NCBI RefSeq assembly: GCF_000003815.2
Contig: NC_049996.1
Coordinates: forward strand, 285,422 to 349,421
DNA length: 64,000 bases
Source: Branchiostoma floridae
Lineage: Eukaryota; Chordata; Leptocardii; Amphioxiformes; Branchiostomatidae
Direction: 5' to 3'
Position numbers and translations under genes: made by a program
Shown: positions 13,101 through 24,700 of the stretch, in pieces
Position numbering within the stretch: the stretch's first letter is position 1
Layout of the letters: each line of letters starts with the position of its first letter
Notes under the pieces: generated by a model
The model's database searches: none
Seen by the model: the letters and a program-made list of their open reading frames with translations, nothing else
Told to the model about the DNA's origin: nothing

Positions 13101-15420
13101 GGTCAGGAACAGTGATGTAACAGATCTAGACATGTCTGACTTTCTAGTGTAACCACACAAACGCATCTGTGACCCCACATCACCATGCCACCAGATGTCA
13201 GACCAAGGCTTCTCGAAAGAGTAGGCAGGCTACGAGGTCTGTTCAAGTTATCAAGGAAGTGTTTTGGTCCCATGCAACCATTTTATAAAACGCGGTTACC
13301 TGCATGTACCGTTTCACATGAGGATATACGACCAAGTGGATATTGGTAAATGTAAACTCATCACCAATAGCACCATGCCACCAGATGTCAGAGCAGGGCT
13401 TCTAGAACGAGTAGGCAGACTACAAGATGTCTCTTGTTAAAGTTATCGAGCAACTCCTTGCATTTTGTTCTATTTTGACCGTATAATGGATCGAAGTCAC
13501 CTGCAAGCACTGTTTCGGCAGAGGAAACACGACCAAGCTGATACCGGTGTTTAAAAACGCATCCTGTGCATATCCAAGAGTATGCAAATCACCCACAAAC
13601 GTTGAGAGGCAATACAGGCGTCGTCCAGGAGATCGTCTCTTTTTGTCGTCGAAACTTTATCACGCACATTACAGACTCGATGCCACTACAGGTACAACAG
13701 GCAAGCAAATACGCAAACTATAAAGCCACCTTATAGAAGACATTTATGTACATTTGCCCAAGGTGCAAGTTCATGCGCAGCTAAAACGTGAACACACCTT
13801 ATTACCGGGAGGCCCAACTTTACCCTGTATCGAGGAAGGATATCACATAAACTGTACGCTAAAACACGTTTTATTTCATGAATCAAAGACTATGCAGTTT
13901 TAGCAAAATAGAACAGAACAATGGTGACAATGATTTGAAGGGTAAAAAACAGGTAAAATTTTCGAACACAACGTTGACCAACCGTTGGTCCACGAAGACC
14001 AGGCGATCCGGGTTCTCCCTATAAACATAAATCCATTGTAAAACTGTCATGATAAAAAATTGACACATAAAGAGGTTATTCTTTTTTATCAATAAGCCAC
14101 CATTTCTTCTGACTCAAAAAGATTGTTCTCAAGAATATCCTCTTGAATTAAAAGTGAAGTAACAAACCTTTATCCCTCCTGATGATCCAGATCCTCCTGA
14201 TCCAGATCCAGGATCTCCCTTAGGGCCAGGGTAGCCCGGTGGACCAGGTGGCCCGGGGGTCCCCGGTGGACCAGGGGACGACGGACACGTGACTTCACAG
14301 GTACCGTCGGGCTATATGAGATAAAGACAGCAAGGTATTATGGGATGTTTCCCCCATGTGATGTCATGACTGTCTGCCATGTTGAACGGTTAAACTTAGA
14401 AGTTGACAGGTAAATTTGAAGTTGTACATGTAACAACAACATACGGGGAAATATATCATACCCATGCCATATTTATAAAGCCCACCAACATTCTATTATG
14501 CGGCCACGGGGCGGGAGACGATACCGACTTCCATCTATGGAGACTAGTGATCCAAATCTTGCAATTCAATCATTGTGTTTGACACTACTGAGTTCCTTTA
14601 TAAGGAATGTGCATCTGTTGGATTTGAGCTTTTGTATGTAACAGATTGACAAATGGCTGCAATTGCTTGCAAAATCGGACCACCTTTGGTTTAAAAACGC
14701 CGGTAACAGTTGTCGGCGTTGAGGTCGGTGTGACTTCGTGCTCTCCGTCGGGTTCCACCGGAATTTCCGGCCTTGGCCCGACTTCTCCCGACGGCCTCAG
14801 CCTCTTCAGGACAGACGTAGGCGGTGGAGGAGGGGGTATGGGAGGTGGAGGGAAGGGCCCCAGGCTGAAGTCAGGCATTTTCAAGAGCGAACTCGGTTCG
14901 AAGGACGAGTCCATTAATATTTGGAACAGCAGATCGTCAATTTCTGTAGGAAATGGAAATGAGACACTTTTTTTAAGTCCTTCAACACAACTAAAAACAT
15001 ACAACTCATGCATTGCATATGTTTACTTAAGTAGCATTGATTTTCAAATGAACGGCTAATGTGTTAATAATTTTGCCAATAATTTGTCAATTTCTACAAG
15101 ATTTTGAAAATAGAAAAGCCTTAGAAAGTGACATAACGTTTTTAAGTCCGTCAATATATCTGTCAGGACGTAAACTTTTACATAGTTCCATTCATATTTT
15201 TTTCAATATCATTTGCTTTATTGACATTGCATGAAAGTTGATAAGTTTTCCTAGCAATTTGCTAGAATTATTCTATAGATTATGAAAATTAAAGTTCAGT
15301 TATTCGCATCTCATTTTTTACTTACCCCCAGAGAAGCCGGCCTCTGACAATACCGAATATTCGGCTGACAATATCATAAACACAACAACAAAGTAGGTGG
15401 TCCAGATCATTGTTGCTTTT
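8830..15420 (-). CDS. COLQ: Acetylcholinesterase collagenic tail peptide (ColQ-like)
   Basis: Secreted collagen that trimerises and anchors acetylcholinesterase tetramers in the synaptic basal lamina. Seventeen minus-strand exons were built from 15420 down to the TAA at 8830-8832; all phases agree apart from one uncertain collagen junction. Order: signal peptide, proline-rich segment, about 65 Gly-X-Y triplets in eleven exons, a trimerisation-type segment ([17 protein letters not shown]), then cysteine modules [18 protein letters not shown] and [14 protein letters not shown], ending [15 protein letters not shown]. The C-terminal order and spacing (CIGC, YLPGS, C...C.IDS..C) match vertebrate COLQ, which separates it from other collagens. 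The acceptor just before the ATG (15421-15423) means at least one upstream 5'UTR exon. A minus-strand AATAAA at 8586-8591 is a candidate poly(A) signal. The gene is tail-to-tail with GABBR2. Identity rests on the C-terminal match plus the proline-rich segment; small collagen exons may be missing. Confidence 0.88.
10391..14311 (-). CDS. COLQ: COLQ collagen-domain exons 3-13
   Basis: Exons in transcript order: 14168-14311, 13983-14018, 13798-13824, 13010-13090, 12354-12416, 12152-12178, 11912-11956, 11548-11586, 11216-11296, 10808-10904, 10391-10494. Most are multiples of 9 bp (27, 36, 45, 63, 81), the usual layout of triplet collagen exons, and most start with a Gly codon. Exon 3 opens with CEVTC before the helix, then has a Gly/Ser-rich interruption after about seven triplets. 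The exon at 11216-11296 ends SGRRGKK, a basic cluster like the heparan-sulfate binding sites that hold ColQ in the matrix. One-residue breaks occur in GPSGGEK (11548-11586) and at the 10808/10494 junction, where two acceptors are possible. The last exon leaves the helix with GQCNC. Confidence 0.85.
13179..13560. repeat. About 190-bp tandem duplication in a COLQ intron
   Basis: CACCATGCCACCAGATGTCA occurs at about 13180 and 13372. Similar sequence follows each (GTAGGCAG.CTAC, AGTTATC, CGACCAAG.TGATA). The copies are clearly diverged; nothing coding was recognised. Confidence 0.7.
14684..15420 (-). CDS. COLQ: COLQ exons 1-2: signal peptide and proline-rich attachment segment
   Basis: Exon 1 is 15326-15420 with ATG at 15408-15410. 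It encodes a hydrophobic signal peptide ([19 protein letters not shown]) and ends in phase 1. Exon 2 starts at 14943 after a good acceptor and encodes [12 protein letters not shown], then [13 protein letters not shown] at about residues 58-70. This is the equivalent of the proline-rich attachment domain around which the cholinesterase tetramer helices wrap. The 3' end is uncertain: AAG|GTGGTC (last base 14684) and CCG|GTGGAA (last base 14759) both give the required phase 0. No cysteine occurs in the mature N-terminal part, whereas vertebrate COLQ has an adjacent Cys pair just before the prolines that disulfide-links the enzyme. Confidence 0.8.
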
Positions 15421-17600
15421 CTGTAATAAAAATAATAAAATAAATTAAGAAATATCCGAATTTACCACACTATACACATTGAAAAAAGAAAATTTTTTCG
15501 TAAATTATTTCCCAAAAATTTGGTTTCTTTGAATTATGAAGCTAAGCTTATAAAAAAGATATACGAAGTAATTCTAAATATGATTAGAGTAATTTACAAC
15601 CAAAACATAGGCAGCCAACCATAAACAAATAGCATATCCATCATTGAAGACCACATCAACACGCAAAGATGCAGCAAGTCTACGAAGCCGAGGTACAACT
15701 ACATGCATATACATGTAATTTTCTTTGCTGTATATAATTTGATAACGCAAGCAGGGCTACAAACTTAACCACATTCTGACAACTGAAAAATGATATAGGT
15801 TATCATAACACTGAGTCTAGTTCTCTTCAATGGTGTGCCAACATGCGATGAACTAAAAACAATCGTCGCCAAGACCTATTTTGAGCATACGAGTAAATCT
15901 CTTGGCTCTACGAACATATATAACGTTACGTAGATGTCACTGTTTATCTGCTGGCCAAATGCACAGAATATTACACTTACATAGCATCTATACCTTCTCA
16001 AAGACCGGACGAAAGCTGCAAACGATAAAGACTTGGACTAGGAAAATGGCCTCCGCGTTTGACACCGTATGTTGTACCTCTAGTAGCGTAGTTCTTTCAA
16101 AATATCAGCGGCAGGAGGGGCGTTCGGCGGCGCCCGATCTGAAGTAGACAAACAAGCTCGCAGAGAACTCTGCGCTTGTCGCGGGACCGCCAAATGCCGC
16201 GGATAGCTACAGTTATTTGCAGAAGAGCGATCAAGGCTTACTGGGGTCGGAGCAATGCTAAAAACACTGGCGGGGTATTTGTGTCTACCATTAAGATAGA
16301 TCACCCGTCATATGGGCGGGAAGGCAGATTTATAATGTCAAGTGTGACGTGTGGCGTTGACAGGAGAAAACCCCTTTAATACCCACTCCTCACTTGGGGC
16401 TGCGACCACCCTGTAATCAAAAATTTGACAGATCGCTCCCAACGAAATTTATAGATGAAGAACAAATCTTTTAAAATTCTGTGCGTTTTGTTGTCTTAAA
16501 TATCAAATTTCTGTATTGTTCACAATATTCTATTCTTAAAATCATCAATGGTCACACAAGTATAATTCACTGTGCTGTCGCGCTCAGGACAGAAAATTCA
16601 TTCGAAGTGGCTTTTTTTGCGTTCTCTACATTGGTATAACTATCTATTACAGGGACAATGAATTCATTAGGTGTAAACGTTTACTATTTACAAGGACGTC
16701 TCATATAACGTCCTTGCTATTTAGCTGTATTATATTGGAGTGCGTGCAGCATTGAAAATTGAAGTCAAACAGATGTACACATTTAGCAATGAAGTTGAGA
16801 ATGCCCGCCAAGTCTTCAAATGATATCCCAAAATACCCAATGCAGACATCCGTGCCAGATATCAGTGCTTATATGTGACGTCATAGCCGCCATGCTGGTT
16901 GGTTGAACCTGTCAGATCTGCACAGCAAAAGCTGCATGTGACGTTTTGGTCACGTGAGTGCAACCAACCAATAGTACCTCACATTCTACTGGAACAGAGG
17001 CTTTTACCTTCTAATCACGTGTAGGTGATGACAATTAATTATCTCTGATCAAAAGAAATGTTTGCAGTTACATGTACCTACTTTATATCACTTCAAGTAA
17101 AAATAGTGACCATCACAATGGTGGAATGACCAAGTGAGTAGCTAGTGTGTCAAGTAGGTTGAGAGTTCAATCCCTGGCAGTCAAACCAACAACTATAAAA
17201 ATTGTACATGCTGTATTCTTTCTTAGAACCCAGCATTTGGAAAAGAGTCTAACGTAGTTGAACACACACTAGCGGTGACCTACGCAGCTGCTGTAGTGAT
17301 TAGCACAAAGCTGTGTGGCCTAAGGGCTACAGAAATGGAGATGGACACAGCCCTTTGCACCATCTAGGGCATGGAGTTTTAACTTGTTAATGTTCTACAA
17401 ATCTTTGAGTAAAGTATATCCCCTACCCTGTAAATATCCCAACTATCTACGATTTATAATTTTATAAAAAATTAATAAAGCATACATGTATCTGTCTATG
17501 ATAAAGATACTATCAGGCATGTTTGTCTATAATAAAGATGCAAAGGCTCAAGTAAATTCTACAATCCTACACTAGGAAAAGAAGCTACATCATTTACACA
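15421..17600. other. Intergenic region upstream of COLQ
   Basis: Lies between the first coding exon of COLQ and the PA2G4 3' region. It must hold the COLQ 5'UTR exon(s) and promoter. A CpG-richer patch at about 16080-16380 is the likeliest promoter area, but no motif decides this. No coding exon was recognised. The plus-strand frame MASAFDT followed by GTATGT at about 16045 is too short to call. Confidence 0.45.
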
Positions 17601-17630
17601 ATATACAATGGGATCTAGAATGGAAATATT

Positions 17631-18786
17631 TTTATTAAGTTTCCATATCTTCTTGTATTGTTGGACTGCGAACAAAACAGCCATTGCAACAAACATGGCC
17701 ATAGGTTACAAAAACCCTAAATTCTATTCTATGTCCTTCATTTGACCAATCACACGTACCCATTCCCCAGACATCCTTCCAACTGTACATCCTAGATGGT
17801 GTAATGCTATTGGTTATTGAACAACAGTAACCGGATCTGATTGGTTAATATTAGTGTGGAAGATGATGTGATTGGCCAGCTATGTAGAGACACTGCATTA
17901 CATGATTGGCAGGAATATCAAGACCCAAACATTTGGTGAAATTGTCTTGGGAAAAAATTTGCTGTTCAATGATACCTGCTTCTTGAAACATCATACTTAA
18001 ACTTTTCACTCAAATTGAATACCTAGGAATAGAATAATATGTTTTACACAAGAAAAAAAAGAAAGCTCTTATACAAAACACAATCAATAAGATGCTATTC
18101 CATCTTCTGTAAGTTCTTTCAAAAAGAACACAATTAAAAAGCAAATATAATATGTGCTCTATTCCAACAACAAGACACTACTTTATAATGTGTCTCTTTT
18201 TTTCAATCGATGTTCATCATATTTCTTTCGGAACACAGCCACACACAAGCAAAAATTCGAATCACAGGATTCAAGAAAATACTCAATAGCAATTACAGAA
18301 AATAACAGCATTCATACAACTTATGCTATCATATAAGCATTTCATATCTAAAGGTGTGAGTAGTGTAGATTCAAGGTGCGTGTTGACTTGTCATAAAGTG
18401 ATGTAACATATTGATTACATAGAAAAATCTTGCATATGTTTCTATTCAAGTGTGCAAATAACTGCTCTGATATCTGGGTTTAAATAACAGCCAAATTCAG
18501 AAATTTGTTTTTACAAACTTTTGAGAAGAAGCAACTACTACCAAAAACTGAAAATGGGCTTTTGGATTTCCAGCCGTCATTAATGCAAAGACAGACCAAA
18601 CTTCTTTTTTTTTTATATTTTCAATTAGAAATATAGGGGGGGAAAAGTCATGTTTGTTGCAATGGTACCAAAACTGGTAAATTTGTCCACTTCTGATGGT
18701 AGCTATGAAGACCCATCAAGTATTTGTTGTTTTGTATTAAGTTTTCTGTAGGCAGAAGGAAGTGAGGGAAGTTTTAAGTTTGGGAA
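17631..18786 (-). other. PA2G4: Probable PA2G4 3' UTR
   Basis: Sequence downstream of the PA2G4 stop is AT-rich and without open frames. A minus-strand AATAAA at 17631-17636 could set the 3' end, giving a UTR of about 1.15 kb. Earlier signals cannot be excluded. Confidence 0.4.
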
Positions 18787-21700
18787 TCACGGCTGCGTGG
18801 TGGCTTCCTGTACTTGACCTTCCGCTTGCTTTGATGCCTACAGTAGGAAGAAAGAAGAATTAGACAAACTTTCATCACAGAAATATCACTAAAATGACTA
18901 CACAACACATAACATATCACATATTCCATTAAACATTTCTGACCAAAGGCTAGAACAGAAAGATATGAAGAAGACAATGTACATGTATAAAACATATGAT
19001 CGGAAATCAACATTTACTAACTGGCAATAGACATCTTGTGTACACCTTTTCTTCAGGCTACCGTCAGAGACAAACCGTAGTTAAGAGCAATACTAATAAT
19101 ATTTTACTATACTTATCACGTACACATGTACTTAAGTTATAAAACTATTAGCAATCTTTCTTAAAACATACGAGAGCAATTTTTAGAACAATTGAAAAGA
19201 CAATGAATTAGGAAGTACACCCCAAAAAGACATTATACAACCTAGTTTAAAAGACATGCATGGATTTGTAATGTATCAAAAACTTCCAGAACAAAACAGG
19301 ACATTTTCGTGTCCCTTTCACTACTCTATAACATTTGCAACTCTTCTATTCAGTGTACGATCAGTTGCGATTTAGTATATCATTGAAACAACCATGGCAA
19401 GTTAATCTGCATGGGTAACAACTAACATTGGCAACAAAAGAGGACTTATGAGAGTCTACTTCTTGTACTGGAACAAAGACTTCCTGTTTATAAATGAATG
19501 AATTTAAGAACTTTATTGTACATTTATTCTCAAACAAGCTAAGTAGAGGTCATAGTAAAATGGCACAATTTGATATAAGAAAAGTGGAATCTTTCTACAT
19601 CTACAAAGGCTACATCATACTAGTATGTACAGGTTCAACTTCTCCTAAAAAAGACTTTACCTTCTTTTTCTTCTTCTTGGCTGCCTTCCTGTTGGCGGAG
19701 GAACTGAGAACAGCCTTGATCTTCTCGTCTGTGACCTGGTGCTCCGACTTGATCATGTCAGGATCGAAGGGTCCCTCCGTCAGGCGGATGTTCCCGTTTG
19801 GCATCAGGAGCACTGTGAACTTGAACTGGGCAACAAATTCTCCTGCAGAAAAAAAAAATTCAGTTAGATCAGTGTGCTAGCCAACCTGAAATTGTTTTTC
19901 GTCCCCTGGATGTCGAATGGAAATCCTGTCGAAGGTGGGACGACCTAGGGGGTCCGGGTGCATGCTCCACTGGGAAAATTGTGAAATGTAGACCGTCTGA
20001 AAAGCAGTTTATTCTATCCTGAGGGGAAAACTTTGCTGGTAGACTCAGCTTGATTCAATTAATAACATTACATGCCAATTTTTGTCTGTCATAGTGGACG
20101 GAATGGGCAAAATTTTTGTCCGTCCCCAGCAGCAAAATTCCATCAAAGGATGTAAGAAGTTAGATTGAAACTGTGAGGAGCTTACAATAGTTTGGGCTAT
20201 ATAGCAAGGGTCTGGAGCGGGTGCCATTTGGCGCTAAGTCAGGTGACCTCAATATGACTGTTGCAAGGGTCTGAGCGAGCTGCCATTCTGCACTAACACA
20301 GGTGACCTCAATACAACAGCAATTGCCCAAGGTGCAGCAATAGCATTGTAGGTTTTGAACCACTCATGTCATCAATGTTATGCCTCTTGGTAAGAAATGG
20401 AAACAGGAAGGAAATTCTACTGACCCTCTCTCTCATACAGCACCGGGAATGGAGTAAGCAGCTCATGATTGACACATTCCACCACGCCCATTCTCGCCTT
20501 CTTCTCATCATCCATCAACCTATGAAAAAATACAAGGATCATTGTAAAAGTCATAGTCTCAGCAGGGCTCGAAATACTGGGTGCATGTGCACCCAGGTGC
20601 ACCCAAAATTGGAGCTGTGCACCCAATTATTTTCTGTGGGTGCACAGGGTGCACCCAAATATTTTCTTACGTTTAAGTATGTAAAGATATCAAAGTATAC
20701 TATACTAAGCATACATCTGATTTTTTTACATCATATTCTTGACATCTAAGTGTTAGAAAGATAATGAAAATGTCTGTCATTGTACTTGTTTAAGAATTTG
20801 ATAGCTTTTAACTAAGTTTTATTATTAGGTTATTACTTAGATTTAAGTGGTGCACCCAAAAATTTTTTGGTGCACCCAATTTCTTACGCTGGGTGCACCA
20901 GTGCACCTAATCCCAAAAATGAATTTCGGGCCCTGCTCAGGATTTTTTTTATCTTAGGAGTTTACTTGTCAAGTTTTTGTTTAAGAAGTATTTCATCTTC
21001 TGTTGTCTTACCTGAGCGTAAAAGGCATGGTGGCAAATCGGTTGGCTACATCACTGAAGAATGCTGTAGTGGGAAGAAAGATTTCATCAGTGCAAAGGAC
21101 AAAGAAATGAGGTCATCGTACACATAGAGCATTTTATGAATGGCACAAGTTTACATGGAAGTGACATTGCTGCTAAGGTCACTATGGTGAGGCTTTATTC
21201 CTTTTAAAGTGTGCGATGGGTTCCTTACAAATCTAAGATCAATACTTCATGTTATACATATATATATACATACATCCGGTTTATGATCTAATATAAGATT
21301 ATTGTACCTCTGGATGCCTTCATCTTGAGTTGGTACACCCTGTCCATCTGTCTCTTGAACACCGTTGTTCTCGTCTCTTGTTCACGGCCCTGGAACATCA
21401 GATGGAACAAAACATCAGCACATTTATTTTCTATTACGTTTCAAGGTTGACGACTAAACTACATCTAGCCTGCAAACGTATGTGCCACAATACAGAGTAC
21501 ACAGTACACAAACAACCTATGACTCACAGTTTCTAAATCTTAAGAATTCTTTGGTCTTAAAACACAAATATATAGTCTGAAGGAGGTAGTGATGAACAAA
21601 TAAAACCTTATGTTACTGATATCTACTTTGATGTCTTTCCAGCAAAATTCAACAATACACACAGAGAATGTAAGAGCAGGTTTTACCTTTCCCTCCCCAG

Positions 21701-24700
21701 AGGAGACAAGAATGTCGACAGCATACACTTCATGCACCTCGAACTCACACTTGTCATGTTCCTTCCTGTAAAGAAAGAAAACACATATACGATCATACAC
21801 TTGTATTGTGTACAGACTACTGTTTAGGCCTTTGGGTGGGACCGCATGGCACGATCGGGAGCGCGTTGGTCTCAGGCCCGAGAGGTCCGGGGTTCAAATC
21901 CGCTTGCCGTGTCACCGATCTTGTGCCCTTGGGAAAGGCACTTTACACGACTTTCCTCACCTAACTCAGGTGTAAATGAGTACATAGCTGCGGCTAGTGG
22001 CAGTGACAGGCCTTTGTGGTGGTGACAGGCCATAGGGGCATGTTCGGGCATGACGCACCCGCCATGACACATGAGTCAGGGGTAGGAGGAACCCCTTGCA
22101 TCCTTGGTCGGAAGTCCTCCTAGGAGACGGAAACTCCAAACAACAAACCTGCATCTGCTGGGGCTGTCTTACACGTTGCATACAGTTGCCCCTGTAGGAC
22201 TAGTGCGCCAGTGGAAGAGAGGGTGGAGAAGGACGTGCACACCCCTCCTTCACCTTAAAAACCCACGTGCAGGCCAGGCAGACGGGTCGCCTTAAACCCG
22301 TCAGCCTACCATTGTCTTCCAAGACAGACGGATGCCAACAACTGTTTAGGCCTTTGAACCGTGCTCTACGGCAACGTCTTGCAAAGCTGAACTACTGATT
22401 GGCCTTCAAAGTCTAAATGACATTTGGCAGCACTATGCCCAGTATTCTTTCCATCATATGATTTTTGGGGACTGGCTGACTATTCATGTCAATGAGCCCA
22501 TTGAGGATGAAAACTTGACTACGCTAAAATCTGTACTCTTGCAATTTTGAGATTCTGCAGCCTTCTGCATTAGTATGAATGGCACTTCAATTAAAGATTC
22601 AGTTAAGCTTGTCGTCTGTGTGACAGTGGCTTTCTCTTACCTCTGGTTCTCGTTGGGGTTCTGGATAACAGACTTGTCTCCGTCAATCACATTCTGTTTC
22701 AGTTGGTGAGACAACATGCCTGTAGGAAAAATACAACATTTTACAGTATTAACTCTTCCATTGTGAATCACTTATAATAACAGTACAACAGAATCCATTG
22801 TGTCTATACAGAGCTGTGTGCCAACACAGAAAGTTCAAGTTAGAGCAACAATTTAGAGTACGACAGATGTACAAGACCCTTTTGATCTAGGTAACCTACA
22901 GTATAGTTTAAGACTGGTTATGTTTAAAAAAAAAAAAATCTAGTGATACTTCAGCTTACCTTCAATAGGCTGACATTCATATGATTCGGCAATCTTCTGT
23001 ATGACGTCAGTGATGTCATAGTTCTGCATAAAAAACAAGGCAAGGTTGGAATGAAATCTATTTTCTTCCTTTCTTTCCCTCTACTTTAAGACTGCTTTGT
23101 CTTAGTTGTCTTCCTCAACACTTCTTAAGACTTTCTGAACTTTGGAGAGCAAAATAAATATTGACTCATTTCTTTCAGAAAGGGGAAGCTACACTCAGTA
23201 TCCATTTTCCAAAAGTCTAACGTTTCTATGAATTAAAGGTGAAAATCCCAATAAGGTACCAACTGTTCAATTTACAAGTGATTTGAAAGTTGCACTCCAT
23301 GCTTTCTTGGTGTCAGAGCCAGAATTACACCTGTATCTGTATCTGTATCTATATAACCGGTATAACCGCCGTTCGGCGTAACACACCAGCTTTGCAGGCA
23401 CGCGGCAGCAGCTGGTTATATTACACCGAACGACTCGTTACCCCTAACTTTTGCACATCTATCTGCAAGCGTTCTTTATAACTACCAAGAGAAGATGCCC
23501 CTACTGTACTTGGTGATAACAAATTCCACTCTACGATAGTTCTGGGAAAGTACGAATTTTTGAACACATCAATCCTAGGTTGGTAACTCTGGTATTTGAA
23601 GGCATGACTGTTTCTTGTTCTTTTTTGAGCTGGTATTAGATACTTATCCGTTGGTACGTCCACCAGTTTATTGGTCATTTTGTACATCATGGAAAGTCTG
23701 GACATTTTCCTTCTGTCTTCAAGTGACATCCACTGCAAATCTGTTTTCATTTTGGTAACACTAGAATCCCTGTTATAGTTGTTTGTGCAGAATCGGGCAG
23801 CTTGGTTCTGTACCCTTTCAAGTTTATCTTTGTCTTTCTTTGTATACGGGTCCCATACTGTAGCGGCATATTCAAGGTTAGGTCTTACTAGTGACGTGTA
23901 TACAAGTGATTTTACCCTGCAGTGTTCTCACCAGGATTTTTTCACAGCGTCGGGCAGGGGTTCGGGGGCCGCCGAAGGCCCCCGGCGGGGTCCAGGGGCA
24001 GAGCCCCGCTGGGGGGCCCCAGGGGGGCGAAGCCCCCCGGAAGCTCTTGCATTTTCGGCTATTCAGAAGGCTTATTGTATCAGTTTTTAGGGGCATATCT
24101 ACGATAATTGTAGCAGTTTGACGTAACGATACTTTGAGTCAAAGCATCAAAGACAACTAAAAACTCATAAACAACAAACTTTACTCAGCTCAACAGTACT
24201 CATAAGTATTGTCCGGTTTGCCACCAACTTTTTCTAGATAAACAACTTTGACAGTCTCTGTTTCCATCGTATTTTTTTTCATCGTAAACAGAACAAAACA
24301 CGCAGAAACATGTGCTCGGCACGGGGAATCCCCGGCCGACTTTCAAGTTCGCGATCGGCGGACGAATAATGCGTTCACATAAGAGGTGTCGGACGTAAAA
24401 ACAACAAGAATACCTTTGCTTCCTTTTGATATGAGTTTTGGGCCCGCAAAATCTCCAAAACGGCAGAAATTTTCGGGGTAAAATACGGTAAAATTTGCTC
24501 TAAAAATGGCGGTCGTTGCTGTTGTTTATCCTAAACCAATGAGATCGCTAGCTTCCCCTGACGTCACAGAGACGCATCAGATCTCGCGAGAATTTTTTGC
24601 GAGAATTTACGATGTTTTCGCCGCCATTACCGCTAGCTGCCTGCATGCACGCACGATGTTTTCGTCATTTCTCAACGCAAATTTCTCGATCTTTGGAAGG

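Noticed and set aside
14646..15059. 137-codon plus-strand frame rich in glycine
   Set aside because: Antisense of the COLQ proline-rich exon; the minus strand explains the composition.
16040..16070. Candidate first coding exon ATGGCCTCCGCG followed by GTATGT on the plus strand
   Set aside because: Eight codons with no identifiable partner exon; start context and donor alone are too weak.
17100..17220. tRNA-like segment with GAGTTCAATCCC
   Set aside because: Box B-like match only; no cloverleaf or box A that I could support.
24000..24110. Protein frames in the GC-rich palindromes of the hAT-like element
   Set aside because: Composition-driven frames in three phases and both strands; no conserved motif.
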